The notes: generated from the letters alone by a model not told the origin. A DNA stretch of 8,858 nucleotides from Acidimicrobiia bacterium (GCA_013001485.1 JABDMN010000368.1:1-8858); one strand, 5' to 3'; counted from the first letter of the stretch, positions 1-6,109 are shown. Made by a program: numbers and translations.

Positions 1-60
1 GTCGATAGTCGATGGTCCGCCGGTCTCTGCTGGCTGGAAGCTGGTTGCTGGCAACTGATA
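1..60. repeat. Short simple-repeat-like intergenic tract
   Basis: The segment ahead of the first gene holds GTCGAT twice (1-6 and 8-13) and the pentamer GCTGG four times (29-33, 33-37, 40-44, 47-51). It also has a small inverted repeat TTGC-TG-GCAA (45-54). No reading frame here looks coding. It may be a degenerate interspersed repeat or the 3' end of an upstream gene's terminator region. Only one copy is present in the window, so repeat status in the genome cannot be judged. Confidence 0.3.
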
Positions 61-80
61 ACTCGTGTTGTCGTCTGCTC

Positions 81-86
81 TAGTCT
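81..86 (+). promoter_or_regulatory. -10 element of a leaderless promoter for the VOC gene
   Basis: TAGTCT lies exactly 6 bases before the ATG at 93, so transcription would start at or next to the start codon. There is no Shine-Dalgarno sequence and no convincing -35 element. The same spacing recurs at 1816, 4547 and 7164, which strengthens the call. Confidence 0.55.
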
Positions 87-92
87 CGGCGC

Positions 93-437
93 ATGGGCAT
101 CACGGGGCTTGGGCATATCTATGCCGAGACGAACGACTGGGAATCCAGTGCTTCGTTTTGGCGGGGGCTGGGGTTCGAGTTTGCCGAACGGTGGGGGAGT
201 GACGGTCATCGTGCCGGTCGCCTGCAGAGCGGGTCGGCGTCTGTTGTCATCGCTGAGGTAGAGGGCGAGCCTCAGTTCACCGTGTTCTTCGCCCTCGAAG
301 GCGGTGATGCGTTCTCAATGGGTCCGGGGATTACGGTTGACACACCGTTGGAGGACACGCATTGGGGAACACGCTGGATTCGGGTTCGCGATGCTGATGG
401 TCGAGTCCATGCACTCGAGGAGGAGGCTGCTTCATGA
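93..437 (+). CDS. VOC (glyoxalase/bleomycin-resistance) superfamily protein
   Basis: This 114-residue cytosolic protein has the size of a single VOC module. The start reads GLGHIYAETND (residues 5-15), followed by the helix ending FWRGLGFEF (22-30), the usual first beta-alpha unit. The end, HWGTRWIRVRDADG (90-103) then HALEEE, matches the last strands of the fold, where family members often carry a metal-binding Glu. Members include glyoxalases, dioxygenases and drug-binding proteins, and the substrate cannot be read from this sequence. The start is set by the leaderless -10 element at 81-86. The stop overlaps the next start as ATGA, so the two genes are probably translated together. Fold assignment is good; function is open. 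Confidence 0.8.
   Translation: MGITGLGHIYAETNDWESSASFWRGLGFEFAERWGSDGHRAGRLQSGSASVVIAEVEGEPQFTVFFALEGGDAFSMGPGITVDTPLEDTHWGTRWIRVRDADGRVHALEEEAAS
421..426 (+). promoter_or_regulatory. Strong ribosome binding site for the DUF6941-like gene
   Basis: AGGAGG is followed by 7 bases and the ATG at 434. It is one of only a few strong Shine-Dalgarno sequences in the window and confirms that start inside the end of the VOC gene. Confidence 0.75.
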
Positions 438-841
438 AGATCACGACAGCGATGCTCGCCGATGCTGCTCAGGTGCAGGGAGGCAAGCTCTATGTGCTGG
501 GCGGAGGGTTCGACACCATCAGCACCAAGCAGGTGCCCGTCGTCCACCGGAACCTGGCGCTCGCCCTCGTGGCCGAAGTCGGCCCCGACGAACGTCATCG
601 TGACCTCGAGATGGCGATCACGCTCATGGACGAGGACGGCCAACCGGTCGGCGTGGAGGCCAAGGGGAAGCTGAGGGTCGGCGCCCCTCCCAACTTGCCC
701 CCCGGAGCTTCCAGCGTCGTCCCGATGGTGAGCCCGTTCTTCAACCTCAAGTTCGACGAAGCCAAGGGCTACGCGTTCGTGGTCGAGTTCGAAGGTGACG
801 AGATCGCCCGCGTTCGTTTCCGGATCGTGCTCGTTGACTGA
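434..841 (+). CDS. DUF6941-like conserved protein of unknown function
   Basis: A 135-residue protein whose opening (MKITTAMLADAA, then GGKLYVLGGGFDTI at residues 16-29) matches, from memory, the DUF6941 family common in actinobacteria. The rest alternates short hydrophobic strands with polar loops: LALALVAEV near 41-49, MAITLMDEDG near 60-69, and a terminal EIARVRFRIVLVD. That suggests an all-beta, possibly sandwich fold. No signal peptide, membrane segment or catalytic motif is visible. A proline-rich loop (APPNLPPGASS, about 84-94) sits between the two halves. It overlaps the VOC gene by 4 bases (ATGA) and the phosphatidyltransferase by 8 bases, so it is in a small operon. The biochemical role is unknown to me. 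Confidence 0.75.
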   Translation: MKITTAMLADAAQVQGGKLYVLGGGFDTISTKQVPVVHRNLALALVAEVGPDERHRDLEMAITLMDEDGQPVGVEAKGKLRVGAPPNLPPGASSVVPMVSPFFNLKFDEAKGYAFVVEFEGDEIARVRFRIVLVD

Positions 842-1400
842 ACGCGTTTTCACGATCCCGAACCTGGTGACCTTCGCCAGGCTCGGGTTGCTCCCTGTGT
901 TCGTATGGCTGATCGCATCGGACCGGATAGCCGAAGCCGGCTGGCTGTTCGGAGTGATAGCAGCCACCGACTGGATCGACGGCTATCTGGCTCGCAAGCT
1001 CGACCAGGTCACCGAGCTGGGCAAACTCCTCGACCCCGTTGCCGACCGCCTGGCCGTCGCGATCGCTGTCATCGGCGGCCTGCTGACCGGAGTGCTCCCC
1101 GTCTGGTTCGGATGGGCCTTGATCATCCGTGAAGCTCTGATCGGACTCGGTGCCTTGTTCGTGGGACTCGCCGCGGGTCAGAAGATCACAGTTCGGCAGC
1201 TCGGCAAATGGGCCACGTTCGGTGTCTACGCGGCGGTCGGCTGGTTCTACGTCGGCGAGGGCACCCCTTTCGAGCCGCTCGTCTGGATGGCATACATCGT
1301 CGGCGTGCCTGCTCTTGTCATGTATTACGTAGTGGGAGCGCAGTATCTCGCCGATGCTCGGGCCGTTGTGGCATCAGACCGTGAAGGCGTCGAGAGCTAG
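834..1400 (+). CDS. pgsA: CDP-alcohol phosphatidyltransferase, PgsA-like
   Basis: An integral membrane enzyme that would transfer a phosphatidyl group from CDP-diacylglycerol to an alcohol, most likely glycerol-3-phosphate (phosphatidylglycerol-phosphate synthesis). The complete family signature is present: D46-x2-D49-G50-x2-A53-R54-x8-G63-x3-D67-x3-D71, whose Asp residues bind the metals. The N-terminus has the usual TIPNLVTFARL pattern, and GKWATF (124-129) is a second typical motif. About five hydrophobic segments follow. I chose TTG at 834 (188 aa), giving MTERVFTIPN. The GTG at 795 would add 13 residues without family resemblance. TTG 834 overlaps the upstream stop by 8 bases; the ribosome site is weak. 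Cardiolipin or phosphatidylinositol-phosphate synthase are alternatives, because residues outside the signature do not settle the acceptor. Mycobacteria carry pgsA2 near gcvH, which favours the name. Confidence 0.8.
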   Translation: MTERVFTIPNLVTFARLGLLPVFVWLIASDRIAEAGWLFGVIAATDWIDGYLARKLDQVTELGKLLDPVADRLAVAIAVIGGLLTGVLPVWFGWALIIREALIGLGALFVGLAAGQKITVRQLGKWATFGVYAAVGWFYVGEGTPFEPLVWMAYIVGVPALVMYYVVGAQYLADARAVVASDREGVES

Positions 1401-1403
1401 TCT
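1398..1403 (+). promoter_or_regulatory. -10 element for gcvH, built on the upstream stop codon
   Basis: TAGTCT begins with the TAG stop of the phosphatidyltransferase (1398-1400) and lies 8 bases before the gcvH ATG at 1412. No Shine-Dalgarno is present, so a leaderless or near-leaderless transcript is likely. Inferred from pattern only. Confidence 0.45.
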
Positions 1404-1411
1404 TTCGGGCC

Positions 1412-1792
1412 ATGCAGACACCTGACGACCGCAAATACACCGACCAGCACGAGTGGATCCGGATCCTCGAGTCGGGGGACATCGAGATCGGGATCACCGA
1501 CTACGCCCAGGATGCGCTCGGTGACATCGTGTACGTAGATCTGCCTTCCACAGGAGCCGTCGTCGCTGGCGGCGACACGGTGGCGGAGATCGAGTCGACG
1601 AAGAGCGTTGGCGAGGTCTACGCACCGGTGGCAGGGACCGTGTCCGAGGTGAACACCGCACTCGATGACGCTCCCGAGACGATCAACCAGGACCCGTATG
1701 GGACGGGATGGGTGTACCGCCTCAGCCCGACGGCGGGCATCGACGACCTCGACCTGCTCGACGCGGCCGCGTACGTCGCGTCGCTCGACTGA
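1412..1792 (+). CDS. gcvH: Glycine cleavage system H protein
   Basis: The lipoyl carrier of the glycine cleavage complex, which shuttles the aminomethyl group between the P, T and L proteins in the cytosol. At 126 residues it has the normal family length. The start KYTDQHEWIR (8-17) is the classic opening and GITDYAQDALGDIVYVDLP (27-45) the typical core. The lipoylated lysine is K64 in ESTKSVGEVYAP (61-72). The tail region GTGW then LDLLDAAAY is also standard. It begins 11 bases after the phosphatidyltransferase, apparently from its own leaderless promoter, and is followed by a hairpin. The T protein lies 5.4 kb downstream; P and L proteins are not in the window. Confidence 0.96.
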   Translation: MQTPDDRKYTDQHEWIRILESGDIEIGITDYAQDALGDIVYVDLPSTGAVVAGGDTVAEIESTKSVGEVYAPVAGTVSEVNTALDDAPETINQDPYGTGWVYRLSPTAGIDDLDLLDAAAYVASLD

Positions 1793-1793
1793 A

Positions 1794-1814
1794 CCCTCGA
1801 CCTCGGGTCGAGGG
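1794..1814. terminator. Hairpin between gcvH and the FHA gene (terminator-like or operator)
   Basis: A perfect 8-bp inverted repeat, CCCTCGAC / GTCGAGGG, with a 5-base loop starts 1 base after the gcvH stop. There is no T-run after it, so a classical intrinsic terminator is uncertain. Its right arm ends 1 base before the -10 element TACGAT of the FHA gene, so it fills the -35 and spacer region and could equally be an operator or attenuate read-through. Confidence 0.4.
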
Positions 1815-1815
1815 C

Positions 1816-1821
1816 TACGAT
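1816..1821 (+). promoter_or_regulatory. -10 element of a leaderless promoter for the FHA gene
   Basis: TACGAT is followed by exactly 6 bases and GTG at 1828. This fixes the start of the FHA protein, because the frame stays open about 120 bases further upstream into gcvH. No Shine-Dalgarno is seen. Confidence 0.6.
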
Positions 1822-1827
1822 GGCCTT

Positions 1828-2244
1828 GTGAGCGAGATTTCAAACCCTCAATTTCCTCCGTCGGACCCCGATCCCGACCAGACGTTGGCGCACCCCGCTG
1901 GTGAACCTGGGGTCGGTGCTGCCGGCGGCCGCCTGGCAGGCGCGTTCCGGTATGCCCTGACCGTGGCCGATGGGCCAATCGCCGGGCTCAGCTTCGTGCT
2001 CGCTGAAGGAACGACGACGATCGGGCGAAACCCCGACAACGGCATCATTCTCGAAGACGTGACGGTGTCCCGTCACCACTCGGTCGCACATCTGGACAGT
2101 GACGGGCTGACTGTCGAGGACGTCGGTTCGACCAACGGCACCTATGTCAACGGAGAGCGCATCGAGGGCAACGCCTTCCTTCGGCCGGGCGACGAACTGT
2201 TCATAGGGAAGTTCCACCTCGTAGTCGAGAGCGGAGATGTCTAG
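1828..2244 (+). CDS. garA: GarA/OdhI-type FHA-domain protein
   Basis: A 138-residue protein with a disordered, Pro/Asp/Gly-rich N-terminal 40 residues and one FHA domain (about 42-134), which binds phosphothreonine. FHA landmarks are G66-R67, S81-R82-H83-H84 and the STNGTYVNGERI stretch at 101-112. The segments LEDVTVSRHH (75-84) and IGKFHLV (126-132) closely resemble mycobacterial GarA. In mycobacteria and corynebacteria GarA/OdhI controls 2-oxoglutarate dehydrogenase and glutamate metabolism and is switched by phosphorylation of an N-terminal ETTS motif. That motif is not visible here; the only N-terminal threonine before the domain is T19 (DQTLAH). Synteny (gcvH before it, FtsR after it) supports the assignment, but the switch may differ. 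It overlaps the next gene by 8 bases. Confidence 0.85.
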   Translation: MSEISNPQFPPSDPDPDQTLAHPAGEPGVGAAGGRLAGAFRYALTVADGPIAGLSFVLAEGTTTIGRNPDNGIILEDVTVSRHHSVAHLDSDGLTVEDVGSTNGTYVNGERIEGNAFLRPGDELFIGKFHLVVESGDV

Positions 2245-2947
2245 CGAAGACACGGCCGCCGCTGGTGGCCGGTCAATTGGGGAAGTCATCGCCGAACTCC
2301 GTTCCGAGTTCCCCGAGCTTTCGGTGTCCAAGGTCAGGTTCCTCGAAGGGCAAGGCCTCGTCGAACCGGAGCGCTCAACGTCGGGATATCGGCTGTTCTC
2401 TGATACCGAGGTGGAGCGAATTCGCTACATCCTCCGTCAACAGCGGGATCACTATCTGCCGCTCAAAGTCATCCGATCCAAACTCGCAGGGTGGGATGCG
2501 GGTGATCGGGCCCCGGCTCCCGACGACGATGCGCCGCCGCCCGAGGTCTTCTTCGGCGCATCCGGCGTGTCGATGTCGGCCGACGAGCTGTGCAGGTCGG
2601 CAGGCCTGTCGAAGCCGCAACTGCGCGCGCTTGTCGATCAAGGCGTCATCGAGCCGATGAAGCTGCCCGATGACTCAGAGGTCTATCTCGATGACGCCCT
2701 CCCCATCGCTCGGGCGGCACGTCGCCTTCTAGCTGAGGGTCTCGAGATCAGGCATCTCCGCACGCTGCGTCTCGCAGCCGAGCGTCAAAGCGAGCTGCTC
2801 CGCCAGTTGGTCACGCCGCTCCTGCGCCACCGCAACCCCGATAGCCGTCGAAAGGCAGCCGAGATCCTGGCCGCCTCGGCGACTGCCGCGGCCCAACTGG
2901 AGAGCGGGATGGTGCGCAGTCGGCTCCGGACGCTCCTCGAGTCGTGA
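2237..2947 (+). CDS. ftsR: MerR-family transcriptional regulator, FtsR-like
   Basis: A 236-residue DNA-binding protein. Residues 13-83 form the MerR winged helix: SIGEVIAELRSEFPELSVSK, then FLEGQGLVEPERSTSGYRLF (36-55) and RDHYLPLKVIRSKL (70-83). An acidic, proline-rich linker (91-103) leads to a second helix-turn-helix-like part (113-165, with LSKPQLRALVDQGVIEP at 124-140) and a helical C-terminus (165-236). This two-part build matches M. tuberculosis Rv1828 and C. glutamicum FtsR, reported to activate ftsZ. It has no cysteine pair like metal-sensing MerR proteins. The start ATG lies within the end of the FHA gene and the stop overlaps the next start as GTGA. Which genes it controls here cannot be read from the window. 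Confidence 0.86.
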   Translation: MSSEDTAAAGGRSIGEVIAELRSEFPELSVSKVRFLEGQGLVEPERSTSGYRLFSDTEVERIRYILRQQRDHYLPLKVIRSKLAGWDAGDRAPAPDDDAPPPEVFFGASGVSMSADELCRSAGLSKPQLRALVDQGVIEPMKLPDDSEVYLDDALPIARAARRLLAEGLEIRHLRTLRLAAERQSELLRQLVTPLLRHRNPDSRRKAAEILAASATAAAQLESGMVRSRLRTLLES

Positions 2948-3963
2948 TCCATTTGGCCACGGCGTTGGTTGCAGGTGTTCTCATGTTGCCATCGCTGCCG
3001 CCGGTGCTTGCACTGCCGGAGTTGCCGGAGCCGGAGGCCGAGTCCTGGTTGGTATACGACGTCACCAACGACGTCTTGCTCGCTGCAGACAACATCGACG
3101 ACCGCCGCGCCATGGCGTCAGTGACCAAGCTGATGACCGTGCTGGTGGCCCTCGATCGTGGCCGTCTCGATGATCTGGTCACGGTGTCGGAGACCGCTGC
3201 GGGAGTGGGAGAGGCCGAGGTCGGTCTGGTCGCAGGTGAGCAGTGGACTCTTCGAGAACTTCTCACGGCGATCATGGTGCGATCCGGGAACGACGCGGCG
3301 GTGGCCATCGCGGAGCACATTGCCGGTTCGGTTGCGGGTTTCGCCGACCTCATGAACCAGAAGGCTGTCGCTCTTGGCATGTCTGATACGTCCTTCGCGA
3401 ACCCTCACGGTCTCGACGAGCCAGGCCACTTCACATCGGCCAGAGATCTACTCACTCTGGCGCTGGCGGCGATCGACGAGCCGGTTGTCCAGCGTCTGGC
3501 GCGGACACGGACGGTGATTTTCCGACCCGATCCAACGACCGGCGCGGAGCGATCCGCAACGAACACCAACCGATTGCTCGGTTCGTTCCCTGGAGTAGAT
3601 GGGCTCAAGACCGGGTTCACCTCAGACGCCGGTCTCGTGTTGGCGACTTCGGCTGATCAGGGAGGGCGCGCCTTTGTGGCTGTAGTCATGGGATCTCAGG
3701 ATCACTTCGCCGATACCCGGATCCTCCTCGAGTTCGCCTACGCGACGAGCGGCCCGGCCGACCGCTGGATGGCACCTCTCGTCGAGTCCGAGGCCATGAG
3801 CCGGACTCCTCTCGACCCCGCTGAACGGCGCCGCCTGGCGAACCTGTCGCCGCTGGCTTCAGGCATCGAGATGACATCGGACCCGTTGACGACACCCGGA
3901 GCGGTCGAGATCATGGACTGGCTGGCGAGCCGGCTACCGGTGGTGCTTGGAGGGTCCTCGTGA
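2944..3963 (+). CDS. D-alanyl-D-alanine carboxypeptidase (peptidase S11, PBP5-type)
   Basis: A secreted penicillin-binding protein that trims the terminal D-Ala of peptidoglycan stem peptides. All three active-site motifs are present: S59-V-T-K62 (nucleophile and base), S114-G-N116 and K222-T-G224. The N-terminus (1-23) is hydrophobic with LPPVLA ahead of LPELPEPEAES, which looks like a signal peptide cleaved after A23, although the n-region lacks Lys or Arg. The catalytic domain spans about 30-265. The remaining tail to 339 is not clearly a PBP5 C-terminal beta domain and has no obvious membrane anchor. GTG 2944 overlaps the ftsR-like stop (GTGA), so it is coupled to a cell-division regulator, which suits a cell-wall role. 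Confidence 0.9.
   Translation: MIHLATALVAGVLMLPSLPPVLALPELPEPEAESWLVYDVTNDVLLAADNIDDRRAMASVTKLMTVLVALDRGRLDDLVTVSETAAGVGEAEVGLVAGEQWTLRELLTAIMVRSGNDAAVAIAEHIAGSVAGFADLMNQKAVALGMSDTSFANPHGLDEPGHFTSARDLLTLALAAIDEPVVQRLARTRTVIFRPDPTTGAERSATNTNRLLGSFPGVDGLKTGFTSDAGLVLATSADQGGRAFVAVVMGSQDHFADTRILLEFAYATSGPADRWMAPLVESEAMSRTPLDPAERRRLANLSPLASGIEMTSDPLTTPGAVEIMDWLASRLPVVLGGSS
3949..3954 (+). promoter_or_regulatory. Ribosome binding site for hpt
   Basis: GGAGGG with a 5-base spacer before GTG 3960 supports that start, which overlaps the carboxypeptidase stop. Confidence 0.65.
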
Positions 3964-4526
3964 CGTCCCCATTTGTGGAAGTGGTGTCACGCTCGTCGCT
4001 CCGTGAGCGTGTCGACCAGTTGGGCGCGGAGATCTCGACGGACCTGAAGGGAGAAGTCCCGGTGATGGTCGGTGTGCTGCAGGGCTCGGTCGTGTTTCTC
4101 GCCGACCTGGTTCGGTCGATGACGATCGACCTCGAGGTCGAGTTCCTGTCATTGACCCGATTCGGGCACGACGGACAGATCGGCATAGCGATGGACATCG
4201 CCGATCCGCTCGAGGATCGCCACGTGGTGATCGTCGAGGACATTGTCGACACTGGTCTCACCCTCGCGTCGATGCGACGTCTGCTGGAGGTTCGCAACCC
4301 GGCCAGCATCCGGACAGTGACCTTGATCGACAAAGCGCCACGTCGCATCGTCGAGGTCGACCTGGAGTACCGCGGATTCGAGGTCGGCGACGAGTTTCTC
4401 CTCGGCTACGGGCTCGACTGGAAGGGCCACTACCGCCACATCTCGTCGTTATGGGCGGTCATGGACCTCGAAGTGCTCCAGGAGAACCGGCTGGCATTCG
4501 CCCAACACCTTGGAATCGCCCCCTGA
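3960..4526 (+). CDS. hpt: Hypoxanthine (guanine) phosphoribosyltransferase
   Basis: A cytosolic purine-salvage enzyme that joins hypoxanthine or guanine to PRPP to give IMP or GMP. At 188 residues it has normal length. GVLQGSVVFLADLVR (38-52) is the first PRPP/pyrophosphate-binding loop. EFLSLTRFG (61-69) is the flexible catalytic loop. VVIVEDIVDTGLTL (89-102) is the PRPP signature with the acidic pair E93-D94. LIDK and the late FLLGYGLDW segment contact the base in the family. GTG 3960 overlaps the carboxypeptidase stop by 4 bases (GTGA) behind a good ribosome site, so it ends the 1828-4526 operon. The next gene starts 32 bases later from its own promoter. In many bacteria hpt sits near tilS and ftsH; that is not the arrangement here. 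Confidence 0.95.
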   Translation: MTSPFVEVVSRSSLRERVDQLGAEISTDLKGEVPVMVGVLQGSVVFLADLVRSMTIDLEVEFLSLTRFGHDGQIGIAMDIADPLEDRHVVIVEDIVDTGLTLASMRRLLEVRNPASIRTVTLIDKAPRRIVEVDLEYRGFEVGDEFLLGYGLDWKGHYRHISSLWAVMDLEVLQENRLAFAQHLGIAP

Positions 4527-4546
4527 GCCTGATCTGGCCTCGGTGA

Positions 4547-4552
4547 TAGGCT
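4547..4552 (+). promoter_or_regulatory. -10 element of a leaderless promoter for the DUF151 gene
   Basis: TAGGCT, then exactly 6 bases, then GTG at 4559, in the 32-base gap after hpt. The identical hexamer and spacing occur before gcvT. No Shine-Dalgarno or clear -35 is seen. Confidence 0.6.
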
Positions 4553-4558
4553 GCGCCC

Positions 4559-5050
4559 GTGAGCGATGCCATCCCCATGGAGCTAGTCGGGGTCAGGATC
4601 GAGCTGCCGACCAACAGCCCGATCCTGCTGTTGCGCGAGGTTGGTGGGACTCGGTATCTGCCGATCTGGATCGGCGCCAACGAGGCCACGGCGATTGCTC
4701 TAGCTCTCGAGGGGGTCGAGCCGCAGCGGCCGATGACGCATGATCTGATGCGGTCGATGCTCGAGAGCCTCGAGGTGACTCTTGACCGGGTCATCATCAC
4801 GGAACTGCAGGACGGCACCTATTTCGCCGACCTGGTGCTGCTCCACGAAGACGGTCCAACCCGGGTTTCGGCCAGACCCTCGGACGCCGTCGCGGTCGCT
4901 GTGCGGACATCGTCGCCAGTGTTTGCCGAACGTGAGCTTCTCGAAGACGCCGGCGTCGAAATCCGTGATGAGGACGACGAAGAGGAGATCGAGAAGTTCC
5001 GTGAGTTCCTCGAGGACGTCACTCCCGAGGACTTCACCCCAGGATCCTGA
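4559..5050 (+). CDS. Bifunctional nuclease family protein (DUF151)
   Basis: A 163-residue protein of the DUF151/BFN family; some members have been reported to cut both DNA and RNA, though the physiological role is poorly settled. Family landmarks are MELVGVRIE (7-15), LPIWIGANEATAIALALEG (34-52), the RPMTHDLM stretch (57-64) and ARPSDAVAVAVR (105-116). The last 30 residues are strongly acidic (RDEDDEEEIEKFREFLED, 136-153), a tail that may mediate protein contacts. GTG 4559 is chosen because it fits the leaderless promoter. The M. tuberculosis counterpart, Rv1829, lies between the same two MerR regulators; here hpt and the carboxypeptidase intervene on one side and a potassium channel on the other. 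Confidence 0.88.
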   Translation: MSDAIPMELVGVRIELPTNSPILLLREVGGTRYLPIWIGANEATAIALALEGVEPQRPMTHDLMRSMLESLEVTLDRVIITELQDGTYFADLVLLHEDGPTRVSARPSDAVAVAVRTSSPVFAERELLEDAGVEIRDEDDEEEIEKFREFLEDVTPEDFTPGS

Positions 5051-5052
5051 CT

Positions 5053-6045
5053 GTGGACCGTCGCCTCATTGCCGGTCTTCTCGTCCTTGCCGCCGTCTCG
5101 ATCATCGGAACCCTCGGCTATGTGATCCTCGGGTTCGACGTGCTCGATGCCTTCTACATGACGGTGATCACCATCACGACGGTGGGGTTCCGCGAGGTCC
5201 AGGAGCTATCGGCTGGGGGGAAGATCTTCACCGTGTTCGTCCTCATATCGGGGATGGGCGTGGCTTTGTACACTGCGGTCGTTGGTCTCGAGTACGTCGT
5301 TGAGACGCTTCTCGGCGGGCAGAGAGCGAAGAGGCGCATGCTGGAACTTGCAGCGAAATCGCAGGATCACGTCATCGTGGTCGGCTACGGGCGCGTTGGT
5401 CGCGGCGTGGTCCATCGCCTCGACGAAGAGGGCGCACCGGTTGTGCTCATCGAGATCGACCCCGACAAGGCTTCGATCGCTCGCGGCAAGGGCCACATCG
5501 TCATCGAAGGCGATGGGACTCAGGACGAGGTGCTCGAATCCGCCGGTCTGGAGAGAGCCAAGGCACTGGTGGCGGCCGCATATCCCGATTCGGACAACCT
5601 CGTCATCACGCTGTCCGCCAAGGCGAAGCGACCCGACATTCTCGTCGTGGCCCGAGCTGTCGACAGTCAGGCCGAGCGGAAGCTCTACATGGCTGGCGCG
5701 GATCGTGTCGTCGCTCCCCAGGTCGTTGGGGCAGAGCGCCTCGCCGCTCTGGCTCTGAAGCCGGATTTGGCCGAGTTCATCGACCTCGTGGTGCGGGGAA
5801 CCACCGTCGAGTTCCGGGTCGAGGAGATGAAGGTCGAGCAGGGCGCCGAGATCGTCGGCAAGTCGTTGCGTGAGCTGGACCTGAGGCGCCGTGCGGGCGC
5901 TCTCGTGCTCGCTGTCGGTGCAGCTGGGGGGCAGATGGCCCTCAATCCAGATCCTGCACTGATCTTCCACCCGAACCAGATCATCATCGCGATCGGCACC
6001 ACGGACCAGCTCGATCGACTCCGCGTGATGACGACCTTGGGTTGA
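5053..6045 (+). CDS. Two-TM potassium channel with RCK (TrkA-N/TrkA-C) domains
   Basis: A 330-residue membrane protein of the MthK-like type. Helix 1 is at about 5-27, the pore helix and selectivity filter at 34-47 (TTVGF at 42-46), helix 2 at about 57-85. A basic linker (RAKRR, 91-95) leads to an RCK N domain (105-225) with the Rossmann glycine motif G111-Y-G-R-V-G116, acidic E134 at the end of strand 2, and GDGTQDEVL (153-161). The RCK C domain covers about 245-328. RCK domains gate such channels in response to nucleotides, Ca2+ or cyclic di-AMP; the ligand here is unknown. The filter reads TVGFR where TVGYG or TVGFG is common. GTG 5053 follows the DUF151 stop by 2 bases, with AGGA 8 bases upstream. 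Alternative: a K+ channel subunit that pairs with a soluble partner. Confidence 0.9.
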   Translation: MDRRLIAGLLVLAAVSIIGTLGYVILGFDVLDAFYMTVITITTVGFREVQELSAGGKIFTVFVLISGMGVALYTAVVGLEYVVETLLGGQRAKRRMLELAAKSQDHVIVVGYGRVGRGVVHRLDEEGAPVVLIEIDPDKASIARGKGHIVIEGDGTQDEVLESAGLERAKALVAAAYPDSDNLVITLSAKAKRPDILVVARAVDSQAERKLYMAGADRVVAPQVVGAERLAALALKPDLAEFIDLVVRGTTVEFRVEEMKVEQGAEIVGKSLRELDLRRRAGALVLAVGAAGGQMALNPDPALIFHPNQIIIAIGTTDQLDRLRVMTTLG

Positions 6046-6056
6046 GGGTCGCAGGT

Positions 6057-6065
6057 TCATCCACA
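6057..6065 (+). promoter_or_regulatory. Imperfect DnaA box
   Basis: TCATCCACA differs from the DnaA consensus TTATCCACA at one position and lies in the same orientation as the perfect box 44 bases downstream. Weak alone; supported by its neighbour. Confidence 0.35.
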
Positions 6066-6100
6066 GGTCGAAGCCGCGATATCAACCGGTTTCATCGGGG

Positions 6101-6109
6101 TTATCCACA
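6101..6109 (+). promoter_or_regulatory. DnaA box, perfect consensus
   Basis: TTATCCACA matches the strong DnaA box exactly. It ends 7 bases before the -35 element of the second MerR gene, a position where DnaA binding could influence transcription. No AT-rich unwinding region or cluster of further boxes is seen, so this is not an origin. Confidence 0.5.

Noticed and set aside
272..967. 231-codon open frame on the - strand
   Set aside because: It spans three + strand genes that are supported by motifs and overlapping starts; its translation is low in domain signal and crosses their junctions.
1708..1827. Longer version of the FHA protein starting at 1708
   Set aside because: It would overlap gcvH by 85 bases, and the extra residues are a frame-shifted reading of gcvH; GTG 1828 with its -10 element fits better.
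1397..1978. 193-codon open frame on the - strand opposite gcvH
   Set aside because: Arg/His/Gly-rich shadow of gcvH and the FHA gene, with no promoter or ribosome site that convinces.
5206..6060. 284-codon open frame on the - strand opposite the potassium channel
   Set aside because: The + strand protein has clear pore and RCK motifs over the same bases; the antisense translation has no recognisable domain and is a by-product of high-GC codon bias.
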